From NCBI GenBank assembly GCA_002309155.1, contig DBXB01000068.1, positions 4,728 to 14,938 of the forward strand: a DNA stretch of 10,211 bases. The letters are read 5' to 3'. Position 1 is the first letter of the stretch. Every line of letters begins with the position of its first letter. The translations under genes were made by a program, and so were the position numbers. This stretch comes from Bacteroidales bacterium UBA1223. GTDB taxonomy: Bacteria > Bacteroidota > Bacteroidia > Bacteroidales > P3. Positions 1-5,531 of this stretch are shown here, piece after piece. Below the pieces are notes generated by a model. That model was given only the letters and a program-made list of their open reading frames with translations. It was not told the origin of the DNA and did no database searches.

Positions 1-3
1 ACC

Positions 4-33
4 CAGCCGCTCGCCAAACATGGTGAGCGGCTG
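4..33 (-). terminator. Strong hairpin downstream of the minus-strand operon (possible terminator)
   Basis: Bases 4-15 pair with 22-33 in a 12-bp stem (11 Watson-Crick pairs and one G-T), leaving the six-base loop AAACAT. It lies about 56 bases beyond the stop codon of the 90-1316 lipoprotein gene, where a terminator for the leftward operon would be expected. A T-tract on the minus strand would fall at or beyond the window edge, so intrinsic termination cannot be confirmed. The stem is directly visible; its role is inferred. It could instead be a structure tied to the lectin-like gene tail. Confidence 0.45.
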
Positions 34-89
34 CAAAGACCATACACTGTGTGTAACGAAAAGTCGAAACCGTTTCGCAACCCCAGCCA

Positions 90-1316
90 CTACTTGTCTA
101 TCACAAGGCGCACCGAGCGACCGATGGCCCTGGTGCCTAAGTCGGAGGCGTTGGCATAGCCGCCGAAGAAATAGAGGTCGTAGGCATAGGTGCCGTTGAT
201 ATGCGATGAAGACCAGTAGTAGCCATGTGTGCCGACATTCGACACCGTGGCTCCGTCACGGAAACCAGCCGCGGGAATGAACACGGCGCCGGCATCCTCC
301 ATTGCCGCCCACTGCGCAGCGGTATAGGCGTTGGTGGCATAGTCGGACGAGATGCCTGGCGTGAAAGCAAGGTTCGAGGGCAACACCCAGTTGTCGGGCA
401 GCAACACCATGCCGTTGTACGTACCGTCGATAACGGCCTTGCCGCATTTCCCCTGACGGGCCGAACTGCTGCCAAGCAGGTAGTTCCACTCCGAGGAGGT
501 CAGCGTGCGCCACATCCCCACCTCGTCGCCGCCGGCAGCAATGGCGTTGAAGCGCCCCCAGTCGGCGCTGTCGGTGGTGCCTGTCAGGTCGTTCGAAGCG
601 TCGCCTCCTGGGTAGTAGTCAGCGTTGTCGGCATTGGTGGCATAGGGCTGATAGGCGGTGGCACCGCTGTTCCACCCACTGGTGCCCCAGCCGAAGAGGT
701 CTATCCATCCTGTGTATGAAGCTGCCGCGTTGGCATTGTCTGAACCCACCGACACATATTGCTGCTCGGCAAAACGCCATGTATCTGTCGATGCCTGATA
801 CTGCAGGTTGCCTCGCGAAAAGCGCACCTGTTTGCCCCTGGCCACAGAGAAGAGGCTGTTGACGGCGCCGTATTCTGTGAAACCGCCTTCAGGTCCTTCC
901 TCTCCGCCCGGCTGCTCACCTGGCAGCACCTTCACTCGGCAGATGTCATAGCCGTCACTGTAGTATGCCACAACATCACACTCTCCCTCGGCAACTGCCG
1001 TCACCAAGCCCGAAGCACTGACGGTAGCGACAGTGGTGTCGCTGCATTTCCACAACACTCGGGAAACGTCGTAGATGTTGCCTTGCTGTTGCAGTTCGCG
1101 GTCGGAGACATACTCATGTCCAAAGAAACCGTTCTGCTGCGGATAGCCGGCGTCATAGCCGAAAGTGAGCTGGTAGGTCTCGCCCACCTTCAGCTCTATC
1201 TTTGACTGTAACAGAGAGGCATTGTCGTAATACCGGTCTTTGATGCAGCCACTCAGCAAAATCGACATGGCCGCTACCAATAACGAGAATAATTTGATGC
1301 GATTCTTCATATTCAT
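90..1316 (-). CDS. Surface or periplasmic lipoprotein with Big2-like Ig domain and lectin-like C-terminal domain
   Basis: Predicted 408-residue lipoprotein. Residues 1-24 form a type II signal peptide (KNR, hydrophobic core, lipobox LSGC with lipidated C24). The mature start CIKDRYYD has charged residues right after the cysteine, weakly like the Bacteroidetes surface-export signal. Residues about 38-131 resemble a bacterial Ig-like Big2 domain (LKVGETYQL, then VATVSASGLVTAVAEG). A Pro/Gly/Glu-rich linker spans 132-145. Residues about 150-408 form a domain seen in many Bacteroidales paralogs (FSRGNLQY, GWIDLFGWGTSG, SSEWNYLL, IPAAGFRDG, YYWSSS, GRSVRLV), compatible with a C-type-lectin or formylglycine-generating-enzyme-like fold. 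Such domains may bind ligands; no enzymatic residues can be assigned. The start is the ATG at 1316, with a second ATG two codons in; the leader is A-rich. It follows the TPR gene by 34 bases with no visible promoter, so cotranscription is likely. Ligand and true function are unknown. Confidence 0.88.
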   Translation of the reverse strand: MNMKNRIKLFSLLVAAMSILLSGCIKDRYYDNASLLQSKIELKVGETYQLTFGYDAGYPQQNGFFGHEYVSDRELQQQGNIYDVSRVLWKCSDTTVATVSASGLVTAVAEGECDVVAYYSDGYDICRVKVLPGEQPGGEEGPEGGFTEYGAVNSLFSVARGKQVRFSRGNLQYQASTDTWRFAEQQYVSVGSDNANAAASYTGWIDLFGWGTSGWNSGATAYQPYATNADNADYYPGGDASNDLTGTTDSADWGRFNAIAAGGDEVGMWRTLTSSEWNYLLGSSSARQGKCGKAVIDGTYNGMVLLPDNWVLPSNLAFTPGISSDYATNAYTAAQWAAMEDAGAVFIPAAGFRDGATVSNVGTHGYYWSSSHINGTYAYDLYFFGGYANASDLGTRAIGRSVRLVIDK

Positions 1317-1350
1317 GTTTTTTTAAGTTTCAGAATATAACTCAATGTAT

Positions 1351-2748
1351 TTACAAGCCAAACTCAGAGTCGTCGGCCTTCTCGCGATAGATTTTTGCTT
1401 TGTCCGGCTGACCCAGTTCGTCGTATATGACACTCAAATTATGGTAAGCTTCGACATACCTGTTTTTCAAGGTAATCGCAGTCTCCAGTTCCGTGACGGC
1501 TCGTGTCTTGTCGCCAGAGAGATAGTAGGCGACACCGAGGTTGTAATAGGATTCGGCCCGCTTGGGGTCGGCTGCCACGGCATTGTTGTAACAATCCACA
1601 GCGTCTGAGTACTTCTTCAGATGGATGTAGAGCGCCCCGAGATTGTTGTACGCATCGATATACTTTGGCGACACCTTTATAGCTTTCTTATAGTTTTCCA
1701 GTGCTTTCGCATAGTCCTTCTGCTCCTGATAGACATATCCTATGCTATTGTACGCAAGGGCATGCTTGGGGTTGAGCTCAACGGTCTTGAGATACCATTT
1801 AAGAGCCTCCTTGCGGTCGCCCTTCATATAATATGCGATACCACAAGCGTAATACGACTGTGCGTGCTCAGGGTCAATAAGGGTGGCTCGCTTGAACCAT
1901 ACCGCAGCCGTGTCGTACTTCTTGAGTTCGTAGTATATCATACCCATATTGTGATAGGCATCGACATACTTCGGTGCGTTGTTGACTGAGAGCATGAAAC
2001 ATTCGATGGCTTTGTCGTAGTCGTGCGCAGCGGCATAGACGTTGCCCATGTCGTTGTAAACAGTGATAAGCCGGGGCTCCAGTTCGACCGCTTTCCTATA
2101 GCTTCGTATGGCATCGTCGGGCATGTCAAGCTTTGCATAGGCCATACCCATGCTGTAGTAGGCTGACGCATATTCGGGTTGTAGTGCCACCGCTCGTTTC
2201 AGATATGAAACTCCACGATTGTACTGTCCGATATTGTTGTAGGCGTTCCCGATATTGTTGCATGTGATGGCCGATGTGCTGTCTAACGCAAGTGATTTCT
2301 GATAGCAGTTGATAGCCTCGTCGTTGAGGCCAAGCCCTCCGTATGCAACCCCCATATTCGTGTATGCATTGGCTAACGTACTGTCGATAGCGAGCGCCCG
2401 CCGGCACCACCGAACCGACTCGTCATACTGCTTCTTGTGATTGTATATAAGCCCTACGTTGACGTATGCGTCGGCGTATGTGCTGTCGATTTGTATGGTC
2501 TTCCTGTACCACTGCATGGCGTCGTCATAACGACTCATACAATAGTAGGTGAACCCCATGTTGAAATAGGACTCTGGGTAACGTGGCGATTTCTTTATGG
2601 CTTGGGTAAGTGTAGCCACTGCCTTCTCGTAGTTATCCTGACGGAGAAAGTCTATAGCCTTTTCATTGAGCGCCTCCACCGTTTGGGATCGAAGAGGCAG
2701 CCCAATAAACATAACCAGCGACAGGAAGACTATGTTGCAGCGACTCAT
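1351..2748 (-). CDS. Exported TPR-repeat protein, 13 tandem repeats
   Basis: Predicted 465-residue protein. Residues 1-22 are a hydrophobic signal peptide, likely cleaved near LRSQ by signal peptidase I; there is no lipobox, and C4 lies too early. The rest is almost wholly tetratricopeptide repeats: 13 units, the first at 23-55 (33 residues), eleven of exactly 34 residues from 56 to 429, and a last unit at 430-465. The TPR consensus is plain in most units (AYxNxGxxY...YDxAxxxYxxAxxxxP). Such arrays form a superhelical scaffold for protein-protein contacts; no catalytic domain is attached. The ATG lies 3 bases after the stop of the upstream TlpA-like gene with no obvious Shine-Dalgarno sequence, which suggests translational coupling. 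Partners cannot be told from sequence; the context suggests a periplasmic assembly or stress role, which is inference. Confidence 0.92.
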   Translation of the reverse strand: MSRCNIVFLSLVMFIGLPLRSQTVEALNEKAIDFLRQDNYEKAVATLTQAIKKSPRYPESYFNMGFTYYCMSRYDDAMQWYRKTIQIDSTYADAYVNVGLIYNHKKQYDESVRWCRRALAIDSTLANAYTNMGVAYGGLGLNDEAINCYQKSLALDSTSAITCNNIGNAYNNIGQYNRGVSYLKRAVALQPEYASAYYSMGMAYAKLDMPDDAIRSYRKAVELEPRLITVYNDMGNVYAAAHDYDKAIECFMLSVNNAPKYVDAYHNMGMIYYELKKYDTAAVWFKRATLIDPEHAQSYYACGIAYYMKGDRKEALKWYLKTVELNPKHALAYNSIGYVYQEQKDYAKALENYKKAIKVSPKYIDAYNNLGALYIHLKKYSDAVDCYNNAVAADPKRAESYYNLGVAYYLSGDKTRAVTELETAITLKNRYVEAYHNLSVIYDELGQPDKAKIYREKADDSEFGL

Positions 2749-2751
2749 GCT

Positions 2752-3852
2752 TTATTCTGCCAAAAGTTTGTCGATAGCAGTGCGGACATCGTTGCCACGA
2801 AGGTCTCGGGCAACTATGTTACCATCGCGGTCTATAAGCATTATTTGCGGTATCGAACTTATACCATAGGTCTCGCCTGCCAGGTTCTCCGAGTCAATCA
2901 ACTGTGGGTATTGTATATTCAATTCCTTGACAGCCTTGTCGTGATCCTCTGCATCGTCTGAAACATCGACTCCTACAACAACAACCCCCTTGTCCTTATA
3001 GTCGTTGAAAACTCCTATAAGGTTGCTTACGATTTCCTCTCTGCATGGACGGCACCATGAGGCCCAGAAATCGACAACTGCAATCTTGCCGTCAATCATG
3101 CTCGACAGCGTCGCCGGCTTCCCTGTAGCATAATCAATTCCATTGAGGTCAACATAGTGATGGCCTGGCTGCGTTGACTCACTCGACTTGAGCGACTTGT
3201 ATATGTCGTCAATCGGCTTGAAGTTCCTGACAACAGGGTCGGCATCTGACAAGATCTCCTCCAATTCAGAAACCGAAAGGCTCTGGGAGACAATGGTCAA
3301 CACGTATGCTCCCAAAAGGTCTTTGCGATGTTCGTCATACATATCGAGGCACTCCTTTTTCAAGTATTCCTGCAGTTTTGCGTTGGCCTCGTCATATCGG
3401 TCAACAATGGCGAGCTGTTCCTCGTCTGACTCGGCTGCATAAATCCCTGCTCGTATGTTTTCACACTCGTCGGCAAGTGCCTGCAGTTCCTCGTTATGAA
3501 CAAAATCATTCAAGGCGTCGTTGAGTTTGGTGCCGGAAACAACATTACTGTCAGCATCGATTTTAATTTTTCCTGGTTCCAGGAAGAACATAACTGGTGT
3601 GTAGCTGGCACCGACAAGAGCAACAATACGGGTTGAATCAACCTCGCCTGAAAATTTCAATTTCCCATTGGTGACATCTGCTGAATCCAGCTCTTCCTCG
3701 GTGATGACGTCGTAAAGGTATGCTTTCTCTCCGTTGAAAATGTCAGACACTGTGACATCTACCGTATAGGAGGTACGATTGCATGCGGAGAAACCAAAGA
3801 TGGTGATGACCGCAACAAAAAGCACACAGAACGTTGATGTTGAATGTTTCAT
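2752..3852 (-). CDS. TlpA-like thiol-disulfide oxidoreductase lipoprotein with DUF4369-type N-terminus
   Basis: Predicted 366-residue lipoprotein. The signal peptide ends in lipobox FSAC with lipidated C24; the following residues NRTSY lack an acidic run, so it probably faces the periplasm. Residues about 28-120 resemble the DUF4369 domain that precedes thioredoxin domains in many Bacteroidetes proteins (YTVDVTVSD...KAYLYD, MFFLEPGKIKI). A helical, acidic stretch follows at 120-220. Residues about 232-366 are an AhpC/TSA-TlpA-like thioredoxin fold with the motif WCRPC (redox cysteines C267 and C270) after VVDFWAS, and the cis-proline at P335 (SSIPQ). These features support thiol-disulfide exchange in the periplasm, probably as a reductant or resistance protein; the substrate is unknown. 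It is the first gene of the leftward operon, with a TAnnTTTG promoter box 30 bases upstream of the ATG. Confidence 0.93.
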   Translation of the reverse strand: MKHSTSTFCVLFVAVITIFGFSACNRTSYTVDVTVSDIFNGEKAYLYDVITEEELDSADVTNGKLKFSGEVDSTRIVALVGASYTPVMFFLEPGKIKIDADSNVVSGTKLNDALNDFVHNEELQALADECENIRAGIYAAESDEEQLAIVDRYDEANAKLQEYLKKECLDMYDEHRKDLLGAYVLTIVSQSLSVSELEEILSDADPVVRNFKPIDDIYKSLKSSESTQPGHHYVDLNGIDYATGKPATLSSMIDGKIAVVDFWASWCRPCREEIVSNLIGVFNDYKDKGVVVVGVDVSDDAEDHDKAVKELNIQYPQLIDSENLAGETYGISSIPQIMLIDRDGNIVARDLRGNDVRTAIDKLLAE

Positions 3853-3881
3853 GATTTAAATTTTGCTAATTAGTTATTTTG

Positions 3882-3889
3882 CAAAAATA
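3882..3889 (-). promoter_or_regulatory. Predicted Bacteroidetes -7 promoter box for the leftward operon
   Basis: The minus strand reads TATTTTTG, an exact match to the Bacteroidetes sigma-ABfr -7 element TAnnTTTG. Transcription would start about 24 bases before the ATG at 3852. The upstream region is T-rich, but I do not see a clear -33 TTTG at the right spacing. Chance matches are possible in such AT-rich DNA. Confidence 0.5.
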
Positions 3890-3942
3890 CGGACAAAAAA
3901 GGACTTAAAGAAAAAAAACGTCATTTTTATAAAAAAATAGCG

Positions 3943-3950
3943 TACCTTTG
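3943..3950 (+). promoter_or_regulatory. guaB: Predicted Bacteroidetes -7 promoter box for guaB
   Basis: TACCTTTG is an exact match to the -7 consensus TAnnTTTG and sits in the AT-rich gap between divergent genes. A start near 3956 would give a leader of about 60 bases to the preferred guaB ATG at 4018, or about 22 bases to the upstream in-frame ATG at 3979. No convincing -33 element was found. The leader is too short for a typical riboswitch. Confidence 0.55.
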
Positions 3951-4017
3951 CACAATTATTTAAGGCTCTATATATATAATGCCACTGAAGGAAAACGAAA
4001 GACAAAAAATCACATAT

Positions 4018-5490
4018 ATGTTTACAGACTCCACAAAATTCATCGGCGAAGGACTGACATACGACGACGTCCTCCTTGTTCCATCCTATTCCGAAATCCT
4101 GCCTCGCGAGGTGACTGTCAGCAGCCGCTTCTCTCGCAACATCACGTTGAAGATGCCGCTAGTATCGGCAGCTATGGACACCGTGACTGAAGCCGCCATG
4201 GCCATCGGCATGGCTCAAGAAGGCGGCATCGGCGTGCTGCACAAGAACATGTCGATAGAGAGCCAAGCCCACGAGGTGCTGAAAGTGAAACGTTCTGAGA
4301 ACGGCATGATAGTGGATCCTGTAACCCTACGCAAGGAAGCCCTGGTGAAAGACGCGCTCAACCTGATGCACGAATACGGCATCGGCGGCATTCCTATCGT
4401 TGACGAGAACCAGATATTGATTGGCATGGTGACTAACCGCGACTTGAGGTTCGAGCGCAACATGGAGCGTCCGCTCAGCGAGATAATGATAACCAAGCTG
4501 ATAACAACCCACGAGGGAACCACCTTCGAGGAGGCTACCGACATTCTGCAACAGCATAAAATTGAAAAGCTGCCCGTGGTGAATGGCAAAGGGCAGTTTG
4601 TAGGTCTCATTACCTATCGCGACATCATCAAGACCAAGGAACGTCCGGATGCATGCAAGGATGAGAAAGGTCGTCTGAGAGTGGCGGCGGGCGTAGGCAT
4701 CACCGCTGACATGATGGACCGCGTCGACGCACTGGTCAAAGCTGGAGTTGACGCTGTGGTTATAGACACTGCCCACGGGCACTCGGTGCGCGTCGTGGAA
4801 GCACTGAAAAAGGTGAAAGCCAAATATCCAAACATCGATGTGGTTGTCGGCAACATAGCCACCGGCGAGGCCGCCATCATGCTGGCTGAAGCCGGCGCCG
4901 ACGCAATAAAGGTCGGCATCGGACCTGGAAGCATCTGCTCAACCCGAATCATTGCTGGCATCGGCGTACCGCAGCTCACAGCGGTGTGCGAGGTGGCCGG
5001 CGCCTTGAAACAGAAAGGATACGACGTGCCCATCATTGCCGACGGCGGCATACGCTACAGCGGCGACATAGTGAAAGCCCTGGCCGCAGGCGCAAGCTCG
5101 GTGATGATTGGCTCTCTGGTTGCAGGCGTGGATGAGGCTCCTGGCGAGACGATCATATTCGAAGGCAGAAAATTCAAGTCGTACAGGGGCATGGGGTCTC
5201 TGGAAGCCATGCAAAGCGGTTCAAAAGACCGTTATTTCCAAGACAAGGAGACCGACGTGAAGAAACTTGTGCCGGAAGGCGTGGTAGGACGCGTGCCTTA
5301 CAAGGGAACGCTGAACGAGGTGCTGTACCAGCTGGTGGGCGGATTGAAAGCCGGAATGGGTTATACCGGCAGCCGCGACATCACCGCTCTGCAGCAGGCC
5401 AAATTCATCCGCATCACTGCGGCTGGCCGCACCGAAAGCCATCCTCACGATATTGCAATCACCCGCGAAGCCCCCAACTACTCAAGATAA
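4018..5490 (+). CDS. guaB: IMP dehydrogenase
   Basis: Cytosolic enzyme that oxidises IMP to XMP with NAD+, the committed step of GMP synthesis. The 490-residue form from the ATG at 4018 has the family's usual length. The N-terminal signature GLTYDDVLLVP begins at residue 12. A Bateman module of two CBS domains lies at about 96-145 and 156-205, a likely site for nucleotide regulation. The (beta/alpha)8 core carries the catalytic loop GPGSICST with nucleophile C307, the phosphate-binding ADGGIRYSGD at 341-350, GMGS at 391-394, and the flap R405-Y406 (KDRYF). All key residues are present. An in-frame ATG at 3979 would add 13 residues (MPLKENER...) that family members do not usually have, so 4018 is preferred. 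The next gene starts 41 bases after its stop with no visible terminator, so they may be cotranscribed. Confidence 0.97.
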   Translation: MFTDSTKFIGEGLTYDDVLLVPSYSEILPREVTVSSRFSRNITLKMPLVSAAMDTVTEAAMAIGMAQEGGIGVLHKNMSIESQAHEVLKVKRSENGMIVDPVTLRKEALVKDALNLMHEYGIGGIPIVDENQILIGMVTNRDLRFERNMERPLSEIMITKLITTHEGTTFEEATDILQQHKIEKLPVVNGKGQFVGLITYRDIIKTKERPDACKDEKGRLRVAAGVGITADMMDRVDALVKAGVDAVVIDTAHGHSVRVVEALKKVKAKYPNIDVVVGNIATGEAAIMLAEAGADAIKVGIGPGSICSTRIIAGIGVPQLTAVCEVAGALKQKGYDVPIIADGGIRYSGDIVKALAAGASSVMIGSLVAGVDEAPGETIIFEGRKFKSYRGMGSLEAMQSGSKDRYFQDKETDVKKLVPEGVVGRVPYKGTLNEVLYQLVGGLKAGMGYTGSRDITALQQAKFIRITAAGRTESHPHDIAITREAPNYSR

Positions 5491-5491
5491 C

Positions 5492-5518
5492 ACACTATAG
5501 ACACTATAGCCGTTATAG
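5492..5518 (+). repeat. Short 9-bp tandem repeat between guaB and the first foldase gene
   Basis: The unit ACACTATAG occurs twice in immediate succession (5492-5500, 5501-5509), followed by a diverged third copy CCGTTATAG (5510-5518). It fills most of the 41-base gap. It does not form a clear hairpin and does not match the Bacteroidetes promoter consensus. It may be a replication-slippage product or a weak protein-binding site. Confidence 0.6.
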
Positions 5519-5531
5519 AAAATTTGCACAC

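Noticed and set aside
225..719. 164-residue plus-strand frame opposite the lipoprotein gene
   Set aside because: The minus-strand gene has a signal peptide and family motifs over this stretch; the plus-strand translation has no recognisable features.
1317..1350. Separate promoter for the lectin-like lipoprotein gene
   Set aside because: The 34-base gap has no TAnnTTTG on the minus strand; readthrough from the TPR gene is simpler, although a promoter inside the TPR gene cannot be excluded.
1351..2748. 102-bp periodicity as a DNA tandem repeat or CRISPR-like array
   Set aside because: The period is that of 34-residue TPR units and the copies are strongly diverged at DNA level; there are no identical repeats with unique spacers.
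2437..2961. 174-residue plus-strand frame across the TPR and TlpA-like gene junction
   Set aside because: It crosses two well-supported minus-strand genes and has no domain signal.
5519..5526. AAAATTTG as a promoter -7 box for the first foldase gene
   Set aside because: It lacks the T of the TAnnTTTG consensus, and a start about six bases downstream would fall at the start codon itself.
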